Shown here: positions 45,481 to 57,904 of the stretch, one piece after another
How the letters are laid out: each line of letters begins with the position of its first letter
Numbering within the stretch: position 1 is the first letter of the stretch
Source of the DNA: Punica granatum
Lineage: Eukaryota; Streptophyta; Magnoliopsida; Myrtales; Lythraceae
Assembly: GCF_007655135.1 (NCBI RefSeq)
Contig: NC_045132.1
Location: 13,640,001 to 13,704,000 of the forward strand
Direction: 5' to 3'
DNA: 64,000 bases
Notes under the pieces: generated by a model
The model's database searches: none
Seen by the model: the letters and a program-made list of their open reading frames with translations, nothing else
What the model was told of the DNA's origin: nothing
Program-made: the position numbers and the translations under genes

Positions 45481-47375
45481 TAATTTATTAATAAGAGATT
45501 AGTTGTAATAGTTAGGAAAAAGTATATGTGAGAATTTATTATTAAATGGAAAAAAAAAAGATAAAACATATGGATATAAAAATAGATGGAAAATTTTATT
45601 ATTAAAAAATTAGTTGTAATAATGGTTATGAAAGGAAAATGCTCTTCCTTCCGATATGGAGGATGACGTAGCATGCCTACTCTCTCACAACAAAAAATTA
45701 CCCTTGATTTTGTCAATAATTACAAAATTAACATTTGTATCTATTCGCCCCAATTTTCTAAGGGTTAACTTAGAAGGAAATAGCATTACTCGTTATGAAA
45801 AAAATAAATGCGAGAATTTATTATTAAATGGACGAAAAAGACCAAAAAAAAGTAATAATTATGTTGTTAAATTGAAGAAAAAGTAAAGTGTAGTGGGATT
45901 TGTATCCACAACTATACGGCAACTTGAAAATCCCAAAGGTTTTCATTCAACTATTTGAGCATGAGACCATTAGGCAAGCCCACCATAACTTTGCTTTCAT
46001 GTATACTAGAAAAAAAGTTCGTGCGCGCAGTCGTGAGAGTAATGTTATATAAATTTCAAAATTATTATAATTTTGTTAAATTTTTTATATCTTCTTATTC
46101 ATGATATATGATATTCTCTAATTTTCAGTGTCTTGCTATATTTGAGAACTACATGATAATATTTGAAAAACAATCATGTTAAACTAATTAAATATATTTT
46201 AGAAAAAGGTATAAATTAAAAGTTAAATGATGACACAATCATATCAAGATGCAAATTTAAGGAAAAAAATATATATGGAGCATTTATATTAGTTCTTATT
46301 GTGTTCGGATAAAACTAAGGATTTGTTTGACAAAATGTTATAGTCTTCTGTCATGCTAATTTCACATTTATTTAAGTAACTTTAGTTTGTATTGAAGGCA
46401 AATTATATCCATTTTAGCAAGCTATTTTCTTAATTTAGCAAATTCAGAATCTCGTATTACATTCTGTTGATGATTATTAGAGCAGGAATCATATAAACAA
46501 TAGTTTAATAAAAAAAATTGAATAACCATGTAAAGATTATTTGGTTGAAAAAGTCCAAAAATTTAATTCCTCGAGATGTCATCTAATGCCTGAGCACCAA
46601 GTTAAGGAGAGTGTCAAACTCCAAAAATTTCCTTTTTAAAAAGTTCCTTCTTTTTTCTTCTAGCGTGAAGAAAAAGAGAGAAAGGAGTTTTAAATTTTTT
46701 TTAACAAATACTTCATGGAGGGACACATGACTAAAAGAGCTTGGAACTCTCCGTTAGCTTAATATATATAAATATATGTAAATTAAGTTATAACTCAAAA
46801 CTCTCCTTTAGATATGTGATGCATAAGTCTAACGCCTTTAAACAACAATTTTTAAATTTTGTTTGTTAATATTAGTGCTATATTATTAAAAAAAATTGCA
46901 TTAACTTATATTCATAAAATACATGTATACGTTTAAGGACATAGTCATGTTTTGAAAAAAATTTCGAGTAATTAATGAGAATATGAACATTGTTTGAAAA
47001 AAAATTCAAGTAATTAATGAGAATATAAACTTGTATTATGCGTTTGATTTAGAAAACATATATGATAAAATATTTGATAGTTCCATGTAAAAGGATTTCT
47101 TATAGAAGATTGTGAAATTTACGAAATAGAAAATAGAAAATAATCGTAATAAAATTAAGAAAAATAATACATAATTTTTTTATACATAATATATGACCCT
47201 TCAAGAAACATAAAAACAATATATTATTTTTATAAAATTCATTTTTATTGAAAAGTACTATTTCAAGCGTTTGTATTATTGAAAGTATGATAACTTTTTA
47301 AATATAAATATAGAAAGAAATAGAACATGTCCCTCTTCAAGGCTTTACGACCTACTCTATATTTTTATTATATAA
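45003..47375. other. Very AT-rich intergenic DNA
   Basis: No gene. It holds an AT dinucleotide run at 45437-45478. An inverse CTAG end at 46006-46009, preceded on the minus strand by a GC-rich stem-like stretch (CACGACTGCGCGCACGA), may be another Helitron end. Short open frames here are products of low-complexity sequence. Confidence 0.5.
45437..45478. repeat. AT microsatellite
   Basis: About 21 AT dinucleotide repeats, uninterrupted. Confidence 0.95.
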
Positions 47376-47846
47376 GGTGAATAATAAAAAAATCACAAAC
47401 TCTTTACATTTTAACAATTTACGCACAATTTTTTTCCTTAACCTAAAAATGTATAAATTTTCGATTTGAGAACAATTTTATTACTCATTAATTTTGACGG
47501 AATCGAGGCTATAGAAGGTGTCAGTGCCACCAATCGAGGGGTGAGGGCCAGAGTCGTGACTCTATCTGCCAGAACCAGGAGAATTCCCAATTCGAGGATT
47601 CTCCCAATTTCGAGAGTGAGGGCATCGATTCCGGCCACCACCCCCGATTGGGGTCGCCAGCACCCTCCCTCTGATTGGGGTAATCGACGCCCTCTATGAC
47701 CTTGATTTCGTTCAAATTAACAGAGAAAAATTGATGTTATGTTAGAATTATTATCAAATCAAAAGTTTGTGCATGATTAAGAAAAAAAAAAAGTTCGTGC
47801 TATAATGATTAAAATATAAAATTTGTGCTTTCTTGATTATTAACCC
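47376..47846. mobile_element. MITE with inverted ends and a GC-rich centre
   Basis: The left end GGTGAATAATAAAAAAATCA, and the inverse complement of the right end GGGTTAATAATCAAGAAAGC, are similar over about 45 bases. Both continue with 'cacaaa', 'ttta.attttaa' and 'gcac.aa'. The core (47500-47700) is GC-rich and contains repeated words around 'cgattgggg'. The flanks are too AT-rich to define a target duplication. It is probably a Mutator-like non-autonomous element. Confidence 0.55.
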
Positions 47847-48510
47847 TATTATAAATATGTAAACTACCATCTTAGCATTCGTTTTTCTTTTTTAATAATG
47901 AAGAAACAAAGGGGTTTGAAGGTTTAAATATTTTATTAAAAATTAACTTAGAATGACACACAGCTAAAGGAGATTTCTAAAACTTATTGATATAAATACA
48001 TAAAGAATTAGAACAGGTCCCTCTTAAAGGCCGTACAATATAATCGATATTTTATTAAGTATATCCTACCATCTTACCATTTGTTTTTCTTTTTTTAATA
48101 ATGAAGAAACAAAAGAATCTGAAGTTGTAAATATTTTATTAAAAATTACCTTACAATTATACACACACACAAAAGATTTCATCATTCTGTTTCATTTCGT
48201 TAATACCCATGACCTTTACATTAAGGTTATATCACCACTAGCAACCATGATGGAACATTGTCAAACACTCTACTCAAACTAAGAACTTTAAATCCATCAT
48301 CCATCCAAGGTGAGTGTATCAATACACCACCACCAAGTGAATCTCTTACATCTACGCCGCAACAAATATAAAGATTTCCAATCAACAAAAACCCAACACC
48401 GGTGTCACCGCCTCAAATTTCGACATTCCAATCATGATAACTGAACTATTATCTCACTAGGAAATCTTAGTTACATGACTTGCAAGAAAGGAGAAAAATA
48501 ACTGCCGGCA
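47847..48510. other. AT-rich DNA downstream of the ALF4-like gene
   Basis: Short words are repeated between 47875-47960 and 48065-48150 ('accatcttac.attcgttttt', 'aataatgaagaaacaaa', 'aaatattttattaaaaatta'), a small local duplication. The 3' UTR of the gene probably lies within 48200-48510. No other gene. Confidence 0.5.
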
Positions 48511-51500
48511 CTATTTCAGCTTTGCTTCAACCAGTTCGATGCAACGATACAAGACAACTTCCACTGGATAGAGGCCGCATACCATGTCCCCTACAAGGTG
48601 ATCGCAATCGTTCTTGTTCTCTGCCAAAATGCTAGTCACCAGAGTTCTCAGAGGCAGAAGCCACTCTTTGTATGCCTTCCGCAGGTTGGTCTCTGAAAGC
48701 ACTCTGGAGTAGTTGGTGTTTCCTGATGAATCACAGTTCAACATACAGTCCAACCAAACCAGAAAAACTACAAATTTATAGAGAAACCAATATAGAGATG
48801 CGGAGAGAAGCTGCTTGAGAATTGAAAATATTGTTATCTGTGACACAGAACGGAGATGTCTTTAGATTTCATGAAGGATGTGTTACCTCTAGACTCTGCT
48901 ATTAGTACGAATCTGTAGAGATTAAGGGCAGATGAAACCTGTCATGTTAAGCCACAAAGCAATAAGCTAATTGCTCAGCCAAACAAAAACATCAAATTCT
49001 GAATAAAGAGGGGTATTATCCAATAGTAAGATTTGTGATCATAATTGCCTCCAACGATATAAAAACTATATAACAAATTCTCATCCTTCACATATACAAA
49101 AAATAATAATAATAAAATAAAAAAAAATCTCATCTTCATTGAATTGATGCTGAAGTGGAAATTGACCGAAAACTCTCAACCTAACTAGCAAAATATAATT
49201 AAGAATTTGCAATAATTTAGTATTGCAGAATTACTATGCTTCCTGTATTCATTCATTTGGAGTCTGTAATTTCGAGCTCACCGTATAAAGGGGGACTGAA
49301 GGTGGTAGGTGGGGGAACAAAGAGGTAACCTGTTTCATTGTATAAAAACCTTTTCTACAATCAGCACTACACGCTCTGCATTGTATTTCCTAACACAAAC
49401 TGGGAAAATTTCCATGCCAGATATGGCCTCATATGTAGTGAGAATGATAATTACCGCGTCAGTCTCCTCTGGAAGAGCCGGAGGCCCACCCTTAGATGGC
49501 CTCAAAACCAACTCAACCAACTCCAGAATACTTCTCCAAAATGGACCTTTCTTAGCTCTTTGATTTGCTTCCCTTCGCATTTCTTCCCTCACACAATCTA
49601 GAAGGATTGCTGTCTGCAAACATAAACGTAACTCAACTCCAAAATAATAAGCCATAAAAGCCTATAAGACATTACTTTTCAAGCTCACTTAATGCATTTA
49701 CCATGGAGGGAGAGTTGCTATGCATAACCAGGGCTTTTAACATATCGAACCTTTGAGAAGTTGGAATGTCAGCAAGCACCTATGCAGGTTGATGCATGAC
49801 AAGAAAAGATTCATATCATAAGAAATTGGAGATAAAAAAGCATATATAATTTTCAGAGCTTTGCAGCAATGGATAATGATCTTGGAAAACTCATAATAAG
49901 GGACAACCAAGAATCTAAGAAAAATAAGCACGTGCATTAAGGGACTAGAGAAACTTTAAAGACAAAACCCCTTACTCTTTTCAATGCATCATATGCTTTC
50001 TTCCTTAATGGTGCATCAGGTGAATAGATAATAACCATTTGAATACCCTGAAATATTCACGCCATCAGAGGAAATATCAACATAGAATACAAAGAAGTGC
50101 AAAACAGCCGAAAACCATTACCTGCAAAGCTGCAAAAAGGCTAGGGAGGAAGGACAAGAAATCTGGATGTTCACCATCAGACCCTCTCAAGATATCTCCT
50201 TCTGTTATGCAAAACAAAAAGTCAATGGCATGTTCCTTTAACCTCCAAGGTAGATCAGCCGATGAGAATATGTGCTTTAACATGCCAATCGCTCGCCACC
50301 TTTTGGTCTGGTCATGTCGAAGTACGTTCTCTACCGCACCCAAGTCTTCTTTAGCAGACTGTGCAACGTCATCAGAGATATAGCCCCAAATCACTGCATT
50401 GATACGACAACAACTGTAATTTGGATACAGGCCAAAGAAATACAGACAGACTCGTGTATGTCTTGGGGAACTAAAAATTTCATCTGGAAACTAAGTTTGA
50501 TGACAATTTCTCATGCCACAAGTGCTCAACTCCGAAGTGCTTATAAAGTATATGCTATCACTCCACAATTACCACAACACATCAGTTGCTAAAATACTGT
50601 TGCCATGGCTCATTCCCTTCCAGGAAAACACCTTTCAACCACCACTAGTGAGGTCGTTCCAGACTATGATGACACACGGCACAGTAGCCCCTGCCTTTAG
50701 CTGCCCGGCCCAGGTAGGGGCTGGCTTGTCAAGATTCTATAACAAGCTGGGCCTGGGCAATGCAATTGGCAGAGCAACAAAGAGTTGTAGGAGTGAAACA
50801 ATAAGATCTATTAATAATCTTTGTAGAAACTATTTAACTGGTTTAATTCTTCATGATAATAGACAACTTAGCAGCTAGGGCAGGATTGGACGTTTATCTT
50901 GTGTCTGATTGTAGTGATTGGCTAGGTTTGGACAGGCTAAAGAAAAGAAGCCTCAAGATCCACGCATCCTAAATCCAGTACATGATCATGTCTACTTCTG
51001 AGGCTTGATTTTAGCATTTAGGTGGTAAGAAACGTGACTTCATTTTCCCATTTTCCTTTTATTGTTTGGTTTTTCTGTCTAAAGGCTTTGCAAAATGCTC
51101 TATCAACTCATAACGACAAGAGAGGCATTTCCAAAACAAAGCATAACCACAATTAAAACTACGGAAGCCAAAAAAATGCAACTACCCAGTAAAAAGTATC
51201 TGTAGATATGTACCTGAAAGAGAGGCTCCCAGCTCAACGTTCGAAAAACAAGATTGGACATCATCATCATCTTCTTCTGGTAATGTGATTAAAGTAAAAG
51301 CTTCAAGGGAGGTATGAAAAGGAAGACTGGAGTTGCTAGTGAATCTTGGATTATCATAGATACAAATGTAGAATAGCAGCTTACCTATGAAGCCAGTCAA
51401 GTTGTCCATAACTGACCCTGATAATAAGCTCACATAAGACAGTTGACAATGATGGAAGAAGCATGAGAGTTGAGACACCAGGGGAAGGCAGTTTGGGGAT

Positions 51501-54500
51501 CTATCACCAATGCTTAATGAAACAAAAGCCTGCACATCAGATGTCCATAAGGAGTTAAATATCAAGATGTTTGACAACATCATGAGAAAGAAAGAGAGGG
51601 TAGAAAGAGAGGATAGAGAGAGAGGAGGCAAAGAGTAAAGCTCCCGCTAACTCGTCAGAGCAGCAAATTCTTTCCCCCATTTGATGACAGAGGAAACACC
51701 ACGAAAAGAGCATAATAGATCGAATCTCAGTGCAAAAATCCAGCCCCTTGACTACCCCACATAAACCCATATATCAGGTTAGACTGGATTCCACAGGCAA
51801 GTGGTCTCACCAAGGGTTACACACGACATGGGTATTCTTGGGATAGGAGGTACACAACCTTCCACCAATATACGAATTGATGGTGTTTGAAAAAAGCAAT
51901 CAGGTTTCAAGTTAGAAACGAACCATAATTTGCAATATGTACAAACCAAGGAGAGCCCGCAGCTTTACACGAGACACATCCTCCTGTTGTGAAGAGCACA
52001 TTAGGATAGGGTCAACATGGCATGTTGAATAATTCTGAAGAATCACGGGAGCAGTTAAGTGCATAAAAGTGATACAGACCAACTTTTGATGAATAGTGCG
52101 TATAGAGTCAGCAATGTCTATAGCCCTGCCAAACAAATTCTCCAGATTTTCAACCTCATCATCCAACTCCAGAGAAGCTTGCTTTAAAGCTTGAAGGATC
52201 ACCGGAATGGCTACTTTTGTTTGCTCGAGTTGACGCCTTTTAATTGAAAGTAAAACTGTAAGGAAAAATGGAACATGTAATCTCAGTTATTCAGAGTGCG
52301 TTTGGATTTTGAGTTGAGTTGAGTTGAGTTTTGGTTTTAATTGGTTTGTAATGATTGTATTGTTGAATTATGAGAAAAAGTATGAAAAAGTAATAAATAA
52401 TTGAGAGAAAATAATGATTAAGTAATAATTGTGTTGTTGAATTGTGAAGAAGTAATGAATAGTTGAGAGAATTTAATATTAAAAATTGAATTGAATGGTT
52501 AAAAAAATTTAAAAAATAAAAAAAGTAATGATTGTGATGTTGAATTGAAGATAAGTGGAGTTGAGTTGAGTTAAAAAAATTTCAAAAAACAAGCACACCC
52601 TCAATGTGCAGAAGTAATCTAAAATTTGTACCAGTAAAAAAATCTCACTTCTTTTTACATAAACTTGGATGAATAAATGCTCTTGTGGATGTAATGGGAT
52701 CATATTGGTTGAAAAAAGGAAAAATTAAAAGGGTCCCTAGGAAACACTTTTATTTGAATTTCAGACCATAACGGAAGAAACTGACAAACTCCCCACAAAT
52801 TTCCAAGAAAAATGATTCTGGGGATTATGACCTCCAAAAATATAGAGTACTAAAAAAAGCATCAATCCTTCTATCGTCAAACTTCTACAGCGTTTCAGGC
52901 ACATCAAAGTCATAGGTACTACAAACACATTAGATATTCTACAAAATAAATGAATTGAATAAATTTAGTAATGGAAATGCAACAAAAAGAGCATCATGTA
53001 CAATTCATACAGAGAAGCTCTTGGGCAGATTTCCCACTGTTTAGTTGCAATTTGTGGCAGTTAAGCATCAAATCCCAATCAATTAAGTTGCAAGACAAAA
53101 GTTCTTCATTGATAGGCAGCGTCAATCTGCCCCTGATACCGGGATATAAGAAAACTACCTTTTGAGATTCCACCTAGAAGAGGGTTAAGATAGAGAGAGG
53201 CGTTGACCTTTTCACCCGATGAATTTAAAGCCTGACCCAATAGTGACAAATTATGTGTTAAGCTCAATCAATAGCCACCTTAAAAAGCAACATGATGAGT
53301 GTTGCTGATTATAAAAATCAAGATCGCACTCAAATAAAAGCACGACCAAGCACCATATTATTACTCATATATAAAATCACCAACATATTTCATAAAGCTA
53401 GATCACTGAAGAGATCTTAAATGCCACTCCTGGAAGATAATGTGATGAAAGCATCAGCATGACATGACAAATGGCTGCATAAAACAAGGAAGAAAAATCC
53501 TTTGACCCATTCAATCCCAACACTAAGAGAAAAGGGATTTTCTATTGACTTCTCACAAAATTTTAGGGCTCATACTCATAACTGCGGAAGAGAAAGTCGA
53601 TAAATTAACTTTATTGGAAAAGGCGCACATAATTGAGCAAATGGATTGTGATCCACTAGTCACACTGAATGAATATGACCAGAAAGATACCTGATGCAAG
53701 ACCAAGCAAACAAGTTGAAAGTAAATAACCGGGGGAGCTTTAACTGAAAAAATCTAGCAACAAACCTCACAAAGAATTGTGAGCATGTCCCGTGGATTGC
53801 ACGTCAACACGAGCTGTTCAACAATGCTTTCAGCAATGGTCGAAAACATTGAGGAGGCCCGGGAGAACTTGCAAACTTCTTTTGGTAAAATAAATGATAG
53901 TGCATCAATAACTTCCTGCACACAAAATCTCTAGCTTTAAACTCATTATCAAAGTGAGCCATAGCACGAATAACGTCTGTTTCCGACAAGATAGATTAAG
54001 GACCTCTTTCACTGATGGTGAGCAAATGTACGCAAGAGTGTGCATGAGCATCTCGATTGCATTATTACACACATCTTCATTCACAGAGTTGGAAGAAGTA
54101 GCAACTGACTCAGATGCAGAATCAAGAAATTCAGCAAGCTCTGACACCGATTTCTCGGATTGACTGATATCCCTGCTCTCAATGGACTGCAATGCATATA
54201 AATTTCAAGTATTAATCTTTCATCAGTTAGGACAACAAAACGAACATTGGATGACGTAGGGGTATTATTCACTTTCATGTCGTGCTTCTTTCCGGATCAG
54301 AGACCTAGGGATGAATACTACATTAATAACAGAACTTGAGAAAGGGAAACTTTTTTTTAAATAATTTGAGAGCATCTAAACTTTTTCATGCCCATACAGT
54401 GAAACTTCATCGCCGCAATTTCAGCAACTCTCCCTATTTAAACAACCCATGTAAAGCATGTGAAAATGCGGGAAGTCACGAGACAAAAAGCCTGAACCGA

Positions 54501-54874
54501 TTTCCAGAATCATTAGAACAAAACAAAACTGAACAAAGCATCGTATCTTCAGTCTTCTTCATTGTCGCCAACTTTCATATCATATGTTAATTGCGGTTAT
54601 CCTTAGACTGTGTAGCATTATTTTCTCCTACATCATACATGCATTCTCGGACTCTATAAGCCTCCTTTCACCGTGATTCAAACTTAAACAGTAACGATCA
54701 CTGAAGTTGGATTAAGCCAAGCTGTGCCTGTAACAGAAAAGATAGAGAAAATACACATGGAAGCTCCAGAAGAGAGGTAGAATTGACGGGCCTTACCTTG
54801 AGGATATTCTGGAGGCGAAGCAAAAGAGGATTTGAAGAAGAGGATGAAGGTCCCGCGTTGTCTTTAATCTCCAT
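48511..54874 (-). CDS. ALF4: ALF4 / aberrant root formation protein 4, 14 exons
   Basis: Exons on the minus strand: 54874-54797, 54186-54013, 53915-53766, 53231-53159, 52255-52080, 51983-51924, 51529-51385, 51276-51214, 50393-50122, 50047-49976, 49779-49702, 49613-49455, 48938-48887 and 48722-48511. All introns are GT-AG. The exons join in one frame to 587 residues ending at TAG. The start is ATG 54874; the open frame runs upstream only from a GTG. Typical segments are SVSELAEFLDSASESV, EVIDALSFILPKEV, NPRDMLTILCEALNSSG, ASLELDDEVENLENLF, KLRALLGLYILQ, and KEWLLPLRTLVTSILAENK with VVLYRCIELVEAKLK at the end. Arabidopsis ALF4 is needed for lateral root initiation; it binds RBX1 and restrains SCF ubiquitin ligases, as animal glomulin does. 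It is largely helical without catalytic motifs. No defect was seen. Confidence 0.92.
52294..52602. mobile_element. MITE family B, copy in an ALF4 intron
   Basis: Starts GAGTGCGTTTGGATTTTGAG and has four GAGTT repeats. Its middle is 'gattgtattgttgaatta' and 'gaattgaatggttaaaa'; it ends 'caagcacaccctc'. The same family forms the dimer at 43698-44330. It lies in the intron 52256-53158, its near edge only 38 bases from the 3' splice site. Confidence 0.75.
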
Positions 54875-55302
54875 GAACGGCGATTCGTCGCACCAAAACT
54901 TGCTAATTAGGCTACAAACGGACACGGACTATTGAGTTGAATTGAAATTCGGACGGCAGATGAAGAGGAGGAGGCGATGGTGATGGGAGAAGTGAAGAGG
55001 GAGTTCAGTTCGGTGGGTATTTTGCTCGGATCTCCGGTGGGGCTTTTGATGGGGGTGGGGGTGAGAGACCGGTGAGGGAGGAGGGCGGAGAAGGAAAGGC
55101 CGCCACCGAAGGAAGAAGGAGACGGACGGGAGCAGCAGCAAGCAAAGCAACAACTGGCGGACTGTTAGGGCTGGGGCTAATTTCTAAAGCAAAAAAGTTC
55201 GGGGCCTCTGTTTTATATTTTTTCTTTAAGATTCGGAACGGAGAAAGTTCGGATTTCAAACAAAAAGGCGCGCGAACTATAAATATAAATGCACTTTTGG
55301 CC

Positions 55303-55333
<31 letters not shown>

Positions 55334-55895
55334 TTAATTTTTTATAAACATTACTCTTTTTTTTCCTGTGTGAGCCCTATAATTCAGACCCACAATTTGG
55401 CTACGACTAATTTAATCGAACCGAGTCGGCCCACTAAACGATAAAACTCTCCCAACGTAGATTTTCTGCATTAAAAAAAACTCAAATTTAAGACCTTACT
55501 TAAGTCAAATAAGCGCCGAGTCGCTTGAACCGATCTGTATTGGTAAAATATTGTTTTGATAGATAAAGAGCATTTCAATCTTTTTCTTTCATTCGATTTA
55601 TGTATTCATTGTTTATTCTAACCAAGCAAGTACAAAAATTTTTGTTGTCGATATTTCTATTCCAACCAGACATATAAAACCTTGTGAGTATTGTAATCGT
55701 TGCCCTGCCGATTTATATCCTCCGGCTATAACTTTCATTGTCTGTTACATCGGAGGAAACCAAACGTGACGTAAAAGAGTTTTGAACATGTTTCCCATTT
55801 GATCATGGTTCCGACGAACTGGAAATACAATTTGCCTCAGCTTTGTGATTTGATAATAAGCTTCCCTTTCAAATCAATATAAATGAATTGATAAA
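54875..55895. promoter_or_regulatory. Upstream region of the ALF4-like gene
   Basis: The first 300 bases upstream of the ATG are GC- and purine-rich on the plus strand (CT-rich on the gene's strand), typical of a plant 5' UTR and core promoter. There is no unambiguous TATA box. An AT run lies at 55308-55334. The open frames on both strands here have biased composition and no homology I can name. Confidence 0.5.
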
Positions 55896-56126
55896 GAGTA
55901 AATTGACAAATTGGTCATCTAGAGATTAGATGTACATCAAATTTACCCCGAGAAATTTTTTACATTAGTTTAAACCTCCACTTTATAATTGTACATCACA
56001 TTCATCCTTCCGTCCAAGTCTGTTCAATTCCGTCCAAATGTTGGAGGGCTAAAGTGATGCAAAAAATTTATGGAGGTAAATGTGATGTATATTCAATCTT
56101 TAGAGGACCAATTCGTGAGTTTATTG
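55896..56126. mobile_element. Mutator-like MITE, foldback
   Basis: The left end GAGTAAATTGACAAATTGGT and the right end GACCAATTCGTGAGTTTATT are inverse. The inner parts also pair ('gatgtacatcaaatttaccc' against 'ggtaaatgtgatgtata'). The left half matches 35605-35745. No target duplication is clear. Confidence 0.65.
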
Positions 56127-57049
56127 AACTGTGCCTTTAAATTTTTTATTCTTTTCTACTGTTTCATCCTTTATTCTTCCTTTCCCTCACCTTGTTTTAG
56201 AAAAGTGTAGCAGAGGGCGGGAAACGAAACTCTACAAAATCGGCTCTGTGGGTTTCGAAGAAGATTGGTCCTATGTTGTTAAGCATTTTGGTTTTTGGGT
56301 TTCGAAGAAAATCGGTCATGTGTATGCAGCGTGCTACTAGCTTCGACAATCTGAAGGTAGGTAAGGGAGTTTATTACTTGCATTGCCGATTTTTTGGTCC
56401 CCTACTTGTCTCCTTGCTCTGATGTGTTGTCATTTGTAATGAATGTGGTCCCCTACTGTTCCTCTTCAATGTTGTTGTGGCCCAGATAATGATAAAGTTT
56501 CTTTTTTTTTCTTTTTTTAAAACCAACTGTGGTCCCCTACTATTCCTCGTCGATCTTTTCCTTGGTAGTGGTTTGCTGCTCTCCGTTTAAAGAAGACGAA
56601 TTAGTTTCAACAAAGGAAACTGATCACAAAGTTAAAGCAAAGAAAAAGTAAAATGATTGAATAAATTGGAATGACAATTGTTTCCTAGAAGTAGGAGTGC
56701 TTGTCGTAGCTGTAACTGTAACTTTCATCTCCTGTGTGAAAAACTGTAGCTGTAGCTATTGCCACAGATCTTTATTCATGCATAATTTGAAAGTCTGGTC
56801 CTATAACAAGGAAAGAAAAGAGTGGAGAGTGATTCTGGTTGTTGTCATTTTTCTTCATTTAGGATGGATTGGGGGATTGAAGAAATGGGGATGTTATCAT
56901 CTCATGGGAAGATTTCATTAAATGATTAGTAAGACAAGAAAATAAGGGAAATTAATTAATTAATGGATTAATTGTGGTGGCTTTAAGTTGTCTTACGAGA
57001 AGAAAATATTAGGGCCATCTCCCAATATAAGGAGATAAAAGGCCTAGCA
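56127..57049. other. Intergenic DNA, nothing recognised
   Basis: Short open frames on the plus strand (56131-56340, 56697-56921) have no recognisable feature. The phrase 'ggtcccctact' occurs three times between 56394 and 56540, so some of this is repeat DNA. Confidence 0.45.
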
Positions 57050-57190
57050 ACCCCAAGGTGTTTGGCCTAGTGGTTAATGTGCACTCAAGTTTGCATCGAG
57101 ACCCGAGTTCGAATCCCCTTGGGGCTATCGGAGCGCCTTTGGTGTAATTACCAGCTCCGTGCGCCGCCGGGAGTTCTGTTAGTATCCAAA
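57050..57190 (+). mobile_element. tRNA-derived SINE
   Basis: The A box TGGCCTAGTGG (57063-57073) and B box GTTCGAATCCC (57107-57117) are spaced as in RNA polymerase III promoters. CCCCAAGG (about 57050) pairs with CCTTGGGG (57117-57124), like an acceptor stem. The T arm does not pair, and a non-tRNA body follows ('ggagcgcctttggtgtaatt', GCGCCGCCGGGAG). It is therefore a SINE head rather than a tRNA gene. Confidence 0.7.
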
Positions 57191-57323
57191 GCGAATCTTA
57201 AACGACCATATAGATTTATGTCTTATGTTCATTCTCTTTGCTATAAAAGTATTTGAAGCTTCCATCCCTAATTCTGGTATGATGATGATCATGAATATAT
57301 TGAATCAAGTAAGCCAGGTTTAG

Positions 57324-57904
57324 ATGTATGAGGTACACCACGTAGATGGTGGAGGTTATGGATGGCAGTTTGCTACTGGAGGGAGTACATCGCATGATGC
57401 TGGTGCTAGAGGGTCTGGACTGCAAGTCGCTGGTGTTGAAGGTCTGGACTACAGGTTGCTAGTGTTGGTGGATATAGCATCGAAGAGGCTCAAATGCAAG
57501 ACAAGCCAAGAGCTAAAAGAAAAGGGAAGAACACAAAAACCAGGTTCAAGCAAAGAACAGCTGAAGAAAGAGAAAGATTGTTTGCAGAGCAAAAGAGAAT
57601 ATTTGCAGAACAAGAGATAAATGTTGAGGTGGAGGATTTAGCCATCATTGATCCTTATGACACAAATGAGCTAGAGTCTCTTAAAGGTGATGAGAATGAT
57701 GGGGAGGGTGTGCAGTTACCAGTGTTTAATTAAGCAGCTGAGTTTGAACATATTACAAAAGAGCTTGGAATGGAATTTCCAAATCTAAAAGTATTCAGGA
57801 ATGCAGTGAGGGATTATAATATTAGTAGGGGAAGGGAAGTTCGATTTAAGAAAAATGAGTCCATAAGGGTGAGGGCGAAATGCGTGGAGAAAGAGTGTAA
57901 GTGG
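57324..57904 (+). pseudogene. MULE (MuDR-type) transposase, N-terminal fragment
   Basis: Open plus-strand frames encode a Lys/Arg-rich linker and an acidic stretch (VEVEDLAIIDPYDTNELESL). After a TAA at 57731-57733 comes the conserved MuDR N-terminal domain: MEFPNLKVFRNAVRDYNISR, GREVRFKKN and RVRAKCVEKECKW. Homology stops right after TGG at 57904 and unrelated sequence follows. In MuDR proteins the CxxxxCxW segment continues directly into the piece that begins the minus-strand fragment at 41508. A few residues of the family, such as the VREYNI.xGREV.FKKN core, make the assignment secure. Confidence 0.85.

Noticed and set aside
45426..45716. Minus-strand open frame ending in an AT microsatellite
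   Set aside because: Its composition is that of AT-rich simple sequence, with repeated Ile-Tyr codons from the microsatellite.
54875..54925. Longer N-terminus for the ALF4-like protein
   Set aside because: The extension would start at a GTG; the first ATG in frame is at 54874.
55005..55347. Coding genes upstream of the ALF4-like gene
   Set aside because: The frames on both strands come from GC-rich, low-complexity promoter sequence; one starts inside the probable 5' UTR and none has recognisable features.
57050..57125. Functional tRNA gene
   Set aside because: A and B boxes and an acceptor-like stem are present, but the T arm does not pair and a SINE body follows.
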